Shown: positions 32,413 to 43,095 of the stretch, piece by piece
Layout of the letters: the number at the start of each line of letters is the position of its first letter
Numbering within the stretch: the stretch's first letter is position 1
NCBI RefSeq assembly: GCF_033807575.1
Contig: NC_084711.1
Coordinates: 124,001 to 188,000, forward strand
Origin: Cydia pomonella
Lineage: Eukaryota; Arthropoda; Insecta; Lepidoptera; Tortricidae
DNA: 64,000 bases
Direction: 5' to 3'
The notes under the pieces: model-generated
Seen by the model: the letters and a program-made list of their open reading frames with translations, nothing else
Databases searched by the model: none
What the model was told of the DNA's origin: nothing
Made by a program: the position numbers and the translations under genes

Positions 32413-33252
32413 TTCATTCGTCTTGTCTCAAAATGTCTAATTGAGTTGTATTTGATGTGTTTCTAAATAATAATCTATAATAGGTAGTTCCTATAAATAC
32501 TGAATATATCTGTCAGTGGTTTCGATTTTTGATTGACTTCAAATATAAAGATGGTACAGTGCTCAGAGAACTGCAATTGCCGCTATGAAGGTAATGAAGG
32601 CCTTAAAGAATAGAAAAGTGATAGAGTAAGGTTTGTATCTGGTTGCCCTTGAACTGAACTGTGTAGGCATGTAGGTAAAGGCAATGTTACATGGTTGTTA
32701 TCTTTGCCTCCTCTAACTTTATTATGGTCAATAACGAGCATGCCATTCCGCCGGATTGCGTTAGATAGACATGCTTGGCTTGGCGCATAACTACGCGTTT
32801 ACCAACTTTGTAAAGAACAAAATAACAATTCTAAACTTCAATAGATTTGTCGTATTAATAGCGGCTGAGTCAGTCATGATGAATGGTTGCGGATGAAAAT
32901 CGTTGCTCACTCCTCCTATTATTATTATTCGATTCCAGAATTGAACAATGGTATAAAATACCACAAGCCTGGCATAAATCATAACGCTTCGCGGAATACG
33001 TAAATAGCGGAATAATGGAAGCGCGATTAAACGATCGGCACCGAGCCAGGAGAGGTGCTTTCCTGAGTTAAGAGAATTTACAGCACATATGGCGCTACTG
33101 TACCGCACTAGTGCGATAATTAGCACATTACGTAACTATGTCGAAAATTTAAAAGCCCATATGTACTACTAAAGAGAGACTTGGCCCTCTTGTGTGTGCT
33201 CTACCACTTGTACAATGGGCTGTGCTCTGAGGAATTGTTTGACATGATGCCA
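32413..33252. other. No gene seen
   Basis: A minus-strand frame of 111 codons (32791-33126) is hydrophobic in parts but unrecognised and unsupported. Confidence 0.35.
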
Positions 33253-33571
33253 ACGGCCGCTTTCTATCACCGCACCGCTCGCCGGCGGCAGGGTGTTCAT
33301 CCTCATATCCTAGAACCTAAATGATCGCGTGCTGTGCGGTTTAAGAGGAATTTCCTCCCGCGAACGGTTCGGCTGTGGAATGAGCTTCCCGCCGAGGTTT
33401 TCCTGAGGGGCTACATCAGTATGTGGTTCTTCAAAAAAGGAGTGTACAGGTTTTTAAAGGGTCGGCAACGGGCATGTAATAACTCTGGCGTCGCAGGTGT
33501 CCATAGGCTACGGTGACTGCTTACCACCAGGCGGCCGTATGCTTGTTTGCCACCGACGTGGTATAAAAAAA
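33253..33571 (+). mobile_element. LINE ORF2 C-terminus and 3' end
   Basis: From 33253 the frame reads TAAFYHRTARRRQGVHPHIL, has one stop (TGA at 33321), then continues in frame with RFKRNFLPRTVRLWNELPAE, FFKKGVYRFLKGRQRAC and a natural stop. The UTR GGCCGTATGCTTGTTTGCCA, CGACGTGGTATAAAAAAA ends the element. The FLPRTVRLWNELP block is the conserved extreme C-terminus of jockey/CR1-like LINEs. One stop within ~88 codons indicates a dead but not ancient copy. Same family as 2029-2190. Confidence 0.85.
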
Positions 33572-33581
33572 ACGTTTGTAT

Positions 33582-33731
33582 GGAGAGCCGAAATGATAAT
33601 CGTAAATCGACAGACGCCAAACGAAAAGTAAAAACGTGTCGGGATGACAGATGCTACGAAAAGTCATGCAATTATTTCCATACCTTAATTAAGATTTGAT
33701 TGGCGTTGTCTACCGACGATAAGCTAGGCTA
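33582..33731 (-). mobile_element. MITE, GGCCTAGCCAA family, copy 2 (degenerate)
   Basis: In reverse complement it contains AACGCCAATC near the start, then GTAGCATCTGTCATCCCGAC and ACTTTTCGTTTGGCGTCTGT, in the same order as 23673-23814. Its termini are eroded (GCCTAGCTTATCG and CATTTCGGCTCTCC). It begins 10 bases after the LINE tail. Confidence 0.6.
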
Positions 33732-34126
33732 TCCTCCAACAAAGCAGTTTTTATTGGCACATTATTTTCGTTAGGTGTATCGGCACCGGCCATGCAGCCT
33801 CAAGAAACAGCTAATTAATACCCCTAATGAAATTTTATCAACCCTATTATTATTTACATAACATGTTCGAATTGACGACGATCGACAGTAAAGTATTGGG
33901 TTCTCGGCCGTCAGCGCCTCCGTTCCCAGAAGGCGCGCACCCGATCCGCGCTCGCGCAGCGCGCTCTACCTCATACCATAAGGACATATGTACCTTTAAG
34001 GCGCCGTGTTCTCTCAGTCTCTCACTTTCACTGAACTTGAGCGGGATGGCTGTACTGACGTGCCCGGGATTGCGGATATCATTGTTTGGAATTGTTATTT
34101 AAAAAAAAAACAGCAATCGATTAGTT

Positions 34127-34445
34127 CCATCAGAAATAACATTGCGCATTTTTAGAGGCGTTTCATATTTTTAACATTTTACGCAAAAATGGTTACACAT
34201 TTTTAATGGTGCCGTGTGTGTGCTAGATCTATATTTTTTTTATGTCAGCGAAAGCTGTTTAATCAGGATTCGAATCGATGAATTAGCGATGAGGTAGTAG
34301 GCGATGAGCAAGGTTCTTGGTCTTGGATTATTTTGAGATTATTATTCATATTTTTTGGCAACCGTATTATGATATGAAAAGGCGCTACGATTTTTTGCAA
34401 ACTGTCGACTGAACCCGTTGCCGTTGCACCTTAACGTCTTTACAC
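34127..34445 (+). repeat. Unknown dispersed repeat B, copy 1
   Basis: Shares AAATAACATT, CGCATTTTTAG, TTTTTAATGGTGC, GAATCGATGAA, ATTCATATTTTTTGGCAACC and GTATTATGATATGAAAA in order with 50565-50860, same orientation. It has extra sequence near 34285-34345. No open frame or inverted end was seen, so class is unknown. Confidence 0.65.
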
Positions 34446-34989
34446 ATCCGCTGTTTTGGATTTAAACGTTAACTGAATACCTTCACATTTTCTTTGTTCG
34501 CTTACTTGGAAACATGGTTCTAATCGTGCCGTGTTTTTAACAGTTTCGAGCTAAAATTTCACAACATCGCTAAGTTGCTGCGTTTGTTTTGTAGAAATGT
34601 TATTCGAGCCAAAGCTATTTCAATTACAATTGGTTAGGTATATTTAATTAATATACAATAAACTAGATAAGAAAACGACTTACGACAGTAGAATCTATTT
34701 TCTAGGATAGTTAACTGAACCATATTTATTTTGCCTAACAGAAAAATAAAAAATAGACCTAATAAATATGTGTCGTACGTAGCCTTATGTGTCATGTTAG
34801 ATATATACAATGTATTATATACATTTAAGGCATTATAAAGGATTTTTTTTTACACTCAAATTGTTTTCCAGGGCTGATAAAAATTGAGGTGTTATTTTTA
34901 GAACTATATTTTTCTTTCTTGCATTTTATGCTCAATAAGTATTAAACAAATGAAACTCAGATATTTTAATTTAATTTTAATTTATTTAT

Positions 34990-35412
34990 TTAGGAAGCAT
35001 ACAGCACATAATAATTCAATAAGATATAGTTAGAACATAATCCAATACAATTTCCAGTTATAGCTAATACAAAATTCCTATGCTCCGAAAAAAGTACAAT
35101 TATTAGGTACTTATCCCTTGTCACTTGTAAGGACTCAACATTGTCAGGCTTAAAAGATTGGAATTTATACTTCATATGATTATTATTTAATACGTTCTAA
35201 TGACTAAAAAGTGGGGACTCCGAACTGTAGATGCGTATTCCGAATATACATATAAAATAAGTAGCGTAATATGCATATAAAATAAGTAACGTTGTGGGGT
35301 TTTTAAAATCTTTACTTTGCCTAAAAATCAAACCAAGCACTTTATAAGCTTCCGATGTTATCTTATCTATGTGTGAAACCAATTGAATTTCACAAATATT
35401 GGGCAGGAAAAC
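34990..35412 (-). mobile_element. LINE reverse transcriptase C-terminal relic with duplication frameshift
   Basis: On the minus strand from ~35412 the frame reads SHIDKITSEAYKVLGLIFRQ then SKDFKNPTTLLILY, the conserved region after the RT catalytic core of jockey/CR1-like LINEs. A 25-bp tandem duplication (copies ending at 35292 and 35267) then shifts the frame; in the second copy, a shifted frame continues LYVYSEYASTVRSPHF, the expected next block. Homology fades towards 34990. Dead copy. Confidence 0.7.
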
Positions 35413-35460
35413 GAAAGTGAAAGGAAATGACGCGCTGTGGGAACACCGCAACTACGAGGC

Positions 35461-36328
35461 GTTTTCCTAGAATCTGTTTAAAAACACGAGACCCAACTAA
35501 TCCGGGAACAATCGGTCCGGGTCCGGGCTTTCCCACGCGTCATTCATTACCATCATTTTTGTCTAGCATACCTTATATGTACGTAATAAGAGCCCGTTGC
35601 AAAAGCCATGGAAATTGACGCCACTCAGTAGTGAACTATAAAACGTCCCATAATTACAATAGAATTTAAGTAGCGAATGTTAGGTTCAATCTAACCTAAG
35701 TGTCATATTAATGGCACCAGCGTTTTGGCGACAGCGGCTACACCGGCCTAAGTAGCTCACTTTATCATTCAGTCTCTCGATTTATCAAGGAAAATGGCAG
35801 CGACGTCGTGCCGATTTTCCTCTACCGCACCGCAACGCTGTACCAGCACGCTTTAGCAGTTAACATTTAAAGTCGCCCTTAATAAGCAACCATCATAGTT
35901 ACTAATTATTCAGGAAGGAGTATAAATAGACTAAACGCCAGTGCGACACTTGTCGTCTGTCTGTGGTATAATTACCGACGCGACACGCATACGCATGCCG
36001 CGCGCGCGCAGACTCCAGCTAAACCTAGCGCGACCGACATCAAGCACGTCTACGTGCTTACCTGCAAGACTTTGTCGTTTTTGGCCGAGGTGCTAATTAC
36101 GGAGCTATTCGTATTAAAGTCGGTGCTGTTCGGCAACGACTAAGCTCTGAAAATAAGTTAAATATTTCACGATTGACGTTCTTGTCAGCTTCTTACCCAT
36201 ATTTATCTAATTACCTACCAATAAAATGAATTAAATATGTCAAACATTTTGCAAGACAATAAAACTCAAAACAATGGCATCTCCTGAAGTACTCCAGAGG
36301 ATTTAAAGTCATCAGTGTAACATTTCAG
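35461..36328. other. No gene seen; TATA-like site
   Basis: TATAAATA at 35921-35928 is followed by a CpG-rich 130 bp (ACGCATGCCGCGCGCGCGC, 35988-36008). Without an initiator at a proper distance or an exon, this remains only a possible promoter. Confidence 0.3.
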
Positions 36329-36500
36329 TTTTTTTAATGATATATGAGACAAACGAGCAGACGAATCATCTGATGGTAAACTATTACCCCCGCCCAAGGA
36401 CACCCGAAACACCAGAGGGGTTGGAACTGCATTGCTGGCCTTTAAGGCTCTTTTGTTGAGGGTTTGAAGGTCGTATCGCAGGCGACAGTTCTTTACACAG
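36329..36500 (-). mobile_element. LINE 3' end of a second, related family
   Basis: The T run at 36329 is the poly-A of a minus-strand element. ATATGAGACAAACGAGCAGA, ATCATCTGATGGTAAACTAT and ACACCCGAAACACCAGAGGG match, with many substitutions, the corresponding parts of 2029-2190 (GCAAACAAGCATACGG, CCTGATGGTAAGCAGT, CAACACCAGAGG). It is a diverged sister LINE tail. Confidence 0.7.
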
Positions 36501-37194
36501 TACTCTTCGTTTTCTTCTTTGTATATTGTAAAATTGACTTATTGTTCATTCTATTTTAATTTAATTTAAGTTAATGTAGTTTAGTAATTAATTAAGTTAA
36601 TTTAAGGTCGTCATATGTAGTACATATTTTATGTGTGTGAGTTGTTGTCGCCGCACCTCCACCATGTAAAAGAGATACGGTCTATCTGAGTTGGGGAATG
36701 TAAACGCTCCAGGTAGATTCTGATAATATTTATATATTTTTTCTTCAAACAACACAATACAATTAATACAATTATCGACTAACTGCTTGCCACTTTCAGA
36801 ATGAAATCGCCTGCAGATCTTTATTCCTTCAGCAGGGCGGTAGTTCTGAATTCAAATAATCGTTGCCAGTTATCTATCACGAGACTGTGAAGGTTGGAAA
36901 GCAAGCTTGAAATGCAAGCTTTTTAGCCGTAAACGAGCAAACCTGTTTACATATTTGTAGAGTTCTATTTTGTCAGAAAAGTGACAGTTAAATGAAACTT
37001 AACACGACTGAAGTCGCGTTTTAAAGTACAATTACAATGAAAATGTATATTTATTCTTGACCATGAATACTTATATTTACAAATAGGCAAAGTAAACATC
37101 GAAAGGCGCTTCAGGCCGAAAATTTATCTACTGGCTAATAGCAGCCTCGCCGCTAATTTATGAACCATGCCTTGAACAACACTCACACACACTT
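36501..37194. other. No gene seen
   Basis: AT-rich; no element or exon recognised. Confidence 0.4.
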
Positions 37195-37474
37195 CGCTTT
37201 GTATGGTAGAGCACAGCACAGCGGATGTCATTCCAGATCTAGAGCAGAGCCCAACTGAGGAGGTACCTCCACCTTACAGAATACCGCAGCCAAATAACAC
37301 TAGACCCTACTCATAGTGTTGTGTTCCTGCCGTTAAGTAAGGGTGCCAGAGCTCAACGAGGGTGCGGAGTGTTAGGCTCGGCCAAGCGCATTTAACTCCT
37401 CTGAAGTTGCAGGCGTACATAGGGTACGGAGACTGCCTACCACTAGGCGGGCCGGATGCTTAGTATAAAAAAAC
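37195..37474 (+). mobile_element. Retroelement sharing its tail with a LINE, copy 2
   Basis: Body words GTATGGTAGAGCACAGCACA, GATGTCATTCCAGATCTAGA and ACTCATAGTGTTGTGTTCCT, with tail GCAGGCGTACATAGGGTACG and GGCGGGCCGGATGCTTAGTA plus an A run. It is longer in the middle than 25058-25299, keeping AACACTAGACCCTACTCATA and GGTGCCAGAGCTCAACG. The GTTTGCCACTGACG segment of the tail is deleted. Confidence 0.7.
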
Positions 37475-37920
37475 GCGTTTATTACTCGTAGTGTTCTAAC
37501 GGTCGCTGATGGAAGCCGCATCTCCTCAGCTAGCTGGCAGCGTAACTGGCATATTCTTATCGCCTCCTAGACGTTTATTAATTAGCCGCTAGACGACGAT
37601 ACGACGTGCTTGCGTGTTACGGCCGTAACGACGGACGCGACGGCCAGACACTCGTCTACGCGAGCCGTCTCTCTGCACTTCATAACAGCCGTCAAACAAT
37701 TTGTGCATGGAACGCATAACAAAAGCATGAAAAGCGCCGACTCTCGAGTCAAATTCTCGAATCAAATTCTCTACACAATCTCCAGTCTATTTCTGAACTT
37801 CTTGTAATCGCCTTATTTGAAACGATGGTACAAAAGCAACGTTAGGTAGCTATAATATCAACAAGATTCACGACCTGGTCGACAGGACCGTAATTGACTT
37901 GTTTTTTTTTCATCTCATTT

Positions 37921-38154
37921 AGCGTGCAGTCCGAAATTCCTAAAAGTAAAAACATAGACGCTCATAACGTTTCGGCGTTCAAAACGTATTATGAAACTCG
38001 AATAAAGATTCAACTTCAAGTTCGTAGGGTCTATAATTGATACATCTTCCGCCGCCATTAATGCGTCGGCGCCGCTGAACGGCGGTGATGGAGCCGCTGG
38101 AAATACTCCCGACGATAAATCAACGACGGACACTGCGCAACTGAAACCAAACAC
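37921..38154 (+). pseudogene. Candidate exon or retro-copy with one frameshift, unrecognised
   Basis: TTGTTTTTTTTTCATCTCATTTAG|CG at 37920/37921 is an excellent splice acceptor. From 37922 one frame is open for 38 codons (VQSEIPKSKNIDAHNVSAFK, TYYETRIK...). A +1 shift near 38010 leads into a second open frame (FNFKFVGSIIDTSSAAINAS, APLNGGDGAAGNTPDDK), GC-rich and coding-like, running to about 38280. No good donor is seen: GGCG|GTGATG at ~38083 is the best GT. The composition is low-complexity Ala/Gly/Asp-rich, without a known domain. It may be a decayed exon, a transposon ORF piece or an assembly error in a real exon. Confidence 0.3.
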
Positions 38155-38302
38155 CGTTGGACAGATTACAATCCTGGAAAAGCATGGGTCTATTCAAAGC
38201 TTGGGTTATGGGTCGTATTATTACAATTTTCAGGAATTCTTGGATTCTACTTTCCACGGGCGAAGGCATGCCAAAAAACAAAAATAAACATACCGGTCAT
38301 CA

Positions 38303-38620
38303 TTGTTGCCACTCCTCCCCCCGCCCCCTCCTTTTATGTTGCCACTTGGGTTCACGGGGCATACAGTAGTCGGGAGTGCTGTTCTTATAGGTCTGAAAAC
38401 ATGGTGCTATCGAGAGTTAAACATGACTGACGCCCTAGTACACACGCGCCCTTCAAGAGCAGCTCAACTTGCATCATTACGACCGAAATTCACGCCAAAA
38501 TACGAACACGAGTTGTCGATGCCACGAGAAATATTAAGCTCGGTAGTTCGGTTCAGAATAAATCAGTTTTATGAAGCGTTGGAACGACTGGGCCGATGTT
38601 TAATGCAGCAGCCCTCGTAA
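38303..38620 (+). other. Unrecognised 105-codon open frame
   Basis: The C-terminal half (ASLRPKFTPKYEHELSMPRE, RFRINQFYEALERLGRCL) is polar and coding-like, while the N-terminal part is a proline run from a C-rich tract. It follows the candidate exon above by ~150 bp. No family recognised, no splice evidence; possibly a transposon remnant or chance. Confidence 0.2.
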
Positions 38621-39749
38621 ATATATTTAGTGTTTGGTTAGGGCGTGTTCACTCGGGCGGCGTGAAGATACTGACGGGACAGACTGATTGACAGCTTATG
38701 GCGTGTTTGACTGTCACCTATCCTTTGCTGAGGTGAATGGAAGTCGCTTGTTGAATACAGTTGCCCCGTGTGATGCTTTTAGTTTTACAAAACATTGACG
38801 TGGTTGTGACTGAAATAAAATTCTAAGAATCGATTCCTAATTGGTAACGTGTATATGCATAACAGCTCTAAAAGGAAGTTAACAGAAAGTATTTTACACG
38901 AGAAAGACTGCAAGACCAAATGTAATTAGTGTTTATTTTTCGGCAAATACGTAGCTCCCTTGCAGAAGTCCCACAACAATGTTGTTTGTTGCAATATTGT
39001 TATGTTTGCACATTACGTTAGATATGCGTATGTATAATACTACTATCACATTATTATATAGGTACACTCAACAGCCGGGACGCAGGGTGCAAAGTGTGAG
39101 CACGAGCCACGGAAGACATAATCTGATTAAGAGTGCTTAATTTATAGCAGCTTATTTGCAAATGCAACAGTGCGACTACAAAGGCATTAGCTGTATTGTC
39201 GTTATTAATGTATTATGGAGAGATGAAGTAATAGTTACTAGAGGGAGTCGGGGTGTCTGGGGTGTCTGCGATCTGCCACACACAAGTTCAACTATTAATG
39301 AAAACTATAAATAGCGGAGCCAAACGCAGGATATTCGTGCAGGAATGTTTACGTGAGTGAAGCGACGTGCGCGAGATCAGTGAGCACAACCCACGGTTTA
39401 TACAAACGTTTGAATGGATGTTTAAAATAAAACATCGTGTCTCAATCTGCATAATATGGGTCATTCATAATGCATGTGGCGATGGTGTTAAGTAATCGGG
39501 GATGGTTTAATAACACGCATCGATGGACACAACGTATAATACGCTGAAGCGGCAATTGAAATACGATAAAACATGATAAATGTTATAAATAAGGTTTACT
39601 AATTGTCGTCTCGATGATAGTCAAATTTATAGAATTATTGAACTATCAATAGCTTTGTATATAGTACGATTAAAATAATCATAACATACGTATTTGTCGT
39701 CAGAGTGGACTGCCCACTGATGAGGCGTTGGAACCAACTGCATGAACCC
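38621..39749. other. No gene seen
   Basis: A CTATAAATAGC box at 39308 is followed ~40 bp later by a donor-like ACGTGAGTG, with no supporting exon. Otherwise unassigned AT-rich DNA. Confidence 0.35.
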
Positions 39750-39925
39750 AACGGACCAACGCATCATCGAAATAGATTATGTTAAGTAGTTTTAGGTATT
39801 TATTGTTTTGTTTATATTGTACTAACTTAGATATATAGGTAGATAAATAATAATTGTTGTATGTACTAACACTATATGAGTTTTTAGCTCGAAATAAATG
39901 ATTTTCATTCATTCATTTATAATAA
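39750..39925 (+). repeat. Probable retroelement 3' tail
   Basis: Ends TATGAGTTTTTAGCTCGAAA then TAAATGATTTTCATTCATTC, a terminal sequence with CATT repeats that I associate with a lepidopteran LINE/SINE tail. The 5' limit is uncertain. Confidence 0.4.
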
Positions 39926-41000
39926 TCGAAATATCATAGTGTACCTACATATAGTGATTTATCATAAGCATAACATTCTTTACGAGTATCAAACAAGATC
40001 TGCGTGATACTGGGCCTGATAACTGAAAAACAATACAATTTATACAAAAATGTATAAATTCAATAGATTTTTAGAATAATTGAGCCATCAGTTCGGATCA
40101 CCTTCTTTTATTTATCTGGTAAGTACCCAAGCTATCCCTGTGATATCAAGGAGTGCTGTAAGTTACTGCTGTTGACGCAACGCGGGGGCCGGCCTTTTAT
40201 TTTATCAGTATTTGCACACGTTTAACCGACTGTGATGTTCATAATGCTAAAGAGCATTCAGGATATAGAACCAGTGTAAGGCTGACCTTCGATCACGAAT
40301 AGTTGTTATGAATATCAGAGTTCTATGTCTATAGAAGAGCTTACAGTAGAAATAAAATATTTGGTGAAATACGCAGCATTTCTCCCCCGGCAGCGGCGGG
40401 GAAGTGCGCTAACAATACAGAGGGAAATGTGTACTTGTCGCCCTTCTGTTTGCATACAGCCGCGCTGAACGAAAAGGCACGTTGACATTGCTCTCGTAAA
40501 TGCGTGGTACCACGTAATGTAACGTCCCGAGTGACTGAAGTGAGTGGCGAGAGTGCCAGGACCCTTCGAGTGTTGTTGAGATCTTCAACTGCAAGTGCAA
40601 AAGCCTGAAGTGCAGGTTGAGATTAAAGGCTCAGTTGTGAGCTCCTCAGAGTGCTTTTCAATAAATATTAAAGCCTCCGTTGAGGCAAACTATAGCTTAA
40701 CCCGATAAAGCAGTATCTATTGTGTTACTACTACATAAGTATGTTATATCTTCATAGGTATCAATTGTTTTGGGATCCAGAAGAACCGACCCCAACAGTG
40801 CAGCATGTCTTCTTCCATAACTCTCTATCGCCTATCATTCATCATTCACTTGCGTTCATATCACCTATTACACAATCTTTCCGCCTTTTCTCGGTTCTCC
40901 TTACATTTTACCTCCCTTAAAAAAATTCCATAGAAAATGTCAGATCATGTCAAGGTCAGGCAGCCAAAATGTATGAAAAAGCCAATTTTTTTTCGCGATT
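39926..41000. other. No gene seen
   Basis: Nothing recognised; a chance 66-codon frame at 40720-40920 has no motif. Confidence 0.4.
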
Positions 41001-41073
41001 TCGGGGTTGGTCCCATAGTAAAAGTTACTCAGTATGACCTATATATTCACCCCGTAAATTATTGCAGGTGACT
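41001..41073 (+). repeat. Repeat C, copy 1
   Basis: TCGGGGTTGGTCCCATAGTA, AAAGTTACTCAGTATGACCT, then CCCGTAAATTATTGCAGGTG match 55090-55180 at roughly 85%. That second copy ends CACCCTGTATA, a common DNA-transposon terminus, which is not evident here. Confidence 0.65.
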
Positions 41074-41139
41074 AAAAATCGTCTGGGAGGACATCATCAT
41101 CATCATCACGTTTTTAGGTCTTCTTTAGAATACGTCTAT

Positions 41140-41228
41140 ATAGTGACGTTTCTTCAAACACAAAGTCATTTCTGACACGATATGGATGATGATAATATTT
41201 GACGTATCTTAAAAGTTCAAATTGGGCC
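41140..41228. mobile_element. MITE, GGCCCGATTCGAACTT family, right half
   Basis: Ends GACGTATCTTAAAAGTTCAA then ATTGGGCC, and contains GTGACGTTTCTTCAAACAC and ACGATATGGATG, all shared with the right part of 63600-63738. The left inverted end is not seen; an ATC repeat (41093-41107) lies upstream. Confidence 0.6.
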
Positions 41229-42149
41229 GCTTAGGTATCCTATCCATTTTCGTCACGCCACACATCCTTGTATTATAAAAAATCAACAGAATTAAAGAAT
41301 CTCTTCCTTTTAAATAATGAAGTCTGTTAATGTGTTATTACATAAATCTAAGTACTTTTTATGTATTAGTACCTACACATTCTGACCGAGTAAAGATTTA
41401 AAAGAAAACATAAAGGTTGCGTATATATTATAAAAGAAACGTGGTTTTACTTTGGGATGTTTAATGTAAGCTAAATAGTACATTGTGCACACACAATGTT
41501 TTTCATAACACATCCAAAGAAAAACTAAATTTTAGGCGAAATAATTCTTAAATACGGTGACATATCAAACATCCGTCCGAGAAGCTTAACATCATTTACA
41601 TCATTATTCCCCGAATGTGAAGTTTAATGTTCATGGTGTTTACACTTTCGCCGGCTCTTACGCTTGTGCCACTTTGTGGCGCTACTCATGCGTCGCTACA
41701 GAACTAACTGGTATAGTCAGACCTCTGTCATTACATTTACTGTTTGAATTCTCCGTGAGGCTAAAGCCAATTGACAATCGTTTACAGAAAATATAAGTTA
41801 AATGATTCAGAGAAATGATCACGTAAATTTTTTTGGCATCTTTCTTCCCTAATCTCATAGACTCATTTTTACTTTTTTATTGACGTTTGTCGAGTAAAGA
41901 TGTCTTGGTTAGGCCGCAGGTCAGATTATACTAGTGATACAGTAGCGTACTAAATGTTTGTCGATGGAGGTGCGCGCGCGTCGAGGCCGAATTTTCAATT
42001 TCGTGCGTTGACCGCTGAGTCAGCGCTGATTTGTAATTTGTATGCGAGCAAGATCATTTATTGCCGCTACTTTGCTCACGTCATCGGCACATGCTATCGC
42101 TTGAAAGATTTAGGGACATTTACCTATTATGGTTTTAAAATCATTTGTC
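41229..42149. other. No gene seen
   Basis: Unassigned. The 135-codon frame 41954-42361 runs into the repeat that follows and is not recognised. Confidence 0.35.
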
Positions 42150-42515
42150 CTACAGTTTCGTTTCGAGACCAAAACCAATACAGTAGTTGTTTGTTTTACA
42201 TGGGGGCAAAGTTGTTGTTTAATTCCTCGTGCTTGGAAACTTTCGCTTGCTCGGGTATCATTAGCACGAACCAAACCAACGCATGCGCAACGAAATTAAG
42301 CAGCTTAAAATGGAATCTTGAATTCTTGAGCGTTGCGAAGGTTTCAAGGCACGAGGGTTAAAGAAACTTTCCTATCAAGAGAAACACAGAATTCTTCACC
42401 ATACTAACGCGAGAAGAATACTAATTGTAAAACATTACTAATCAAATCCAAATGAACGCTATTAAATATTTATCCTTTCAAATCATCACGTAAAAATCAA
42501 TTCCCCCAGCCAACA
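42150..42515 (+). repeat. Repeat D, copy 1 (GGGGGCAAAGTTGTTGTTTAA)
   Basis: Carries TTGTTTTACATGGGGGCAAA, TTGAGCGTTGCGAAGGTTTC, AAGGCACGAGGGTTAAAGAA and ATCAAATCCAAATGAACG. All recur in the same order, inverted, at 61921-62200. It is non-coding. This copy has an extra segment (42235-42315) between the start and the TTGAGCGTTGCG block. Confidence 0.7.
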
Positions 42516-42606
42516 AAACGTTTGGGCATGGAAACAACGCAATTAAGATTTGCATCTAACTTTTTCATCAGTTTTTGAAGACTAAAGAGAGCTTACGAGT
42601 AGGCAA

Positions 42607-42720
42607 CGAAGCCAACATGCCTATCGTGAACGCTCCGTAGCGTAGCCCTCTCTATCATTCTTCCATATCAGTGCGACAGTGGCAGTTGTGTTTCGTTCGC
42701 TACACTAGTGTTGGCAATCG
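42607..42720. mobile_element. MITE (TTGGCTACGC family), partial
   Basis: GAAGCCAACATGCCTATCGT, CTCTATCATTCTTCCATATC, GTGCGACAGTGGCAGTTGTG and TTTCGTTCGCTA match the core of 60713-60853, with the left arm inverted as expected for this hairpin family. Confidence 0.55.
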
Positions 42721-43073
42721 AGTGCAGCGCTGGACCTTGCGGAGGAGCGCGAAACACCAACAAATGTCAACATACCACAATCGATGGCTCGAAGGCGCCA
42801 TCTATCGGACTACGAAGGAAACTGCTTCAGGACTGGTTAGGAACAGAGGAAGGGGTAGAACCAGTAGTTATTACATAGGCCGACGACGGCATCAGAGCTC
42901 TCTTCTTTCTAGAATTTCATGGGCAAAGCATAGGCAAGATAGGAAATACGTGTTTATGCCGGTTATTAAAATAAACTGTGATTTGTTTATCTGAAGGTGA
43001 AATAAAATTAGAAACTTTACAAGTGTATATTTTTTAAATAATCCACTTCCCGTAGTCTGGTAGATTTAACTAG

Positions 43074-43095
43074 GCATGTTGGCTACGCGGGCTGG
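43074..43095. mobile_element. MITE (TTGGCTACGC family), terminal scrap
   Basis: GCATGTTGGCTACGCGGGCT followed by GG matches the right terminus of the family (CATATTGGCTACGCGCCC at 60853). Only the end remains. Confidence 0.4.

Noticed and set aside
34288..34307. TGAGGTAGTAGG, identical to the first 12 bases of let-7
   Set aside because: The following bases diverge, no complementary star arm is visible in the next 100 bases, and it lies in dispersed repeat B. Chance match.
39308..39360. TATAAATAG box with a GTGAGT donor ~40 bases later
   Set aside because: Attractive spacing but no downstream acceptor or exon; kept only as a note.
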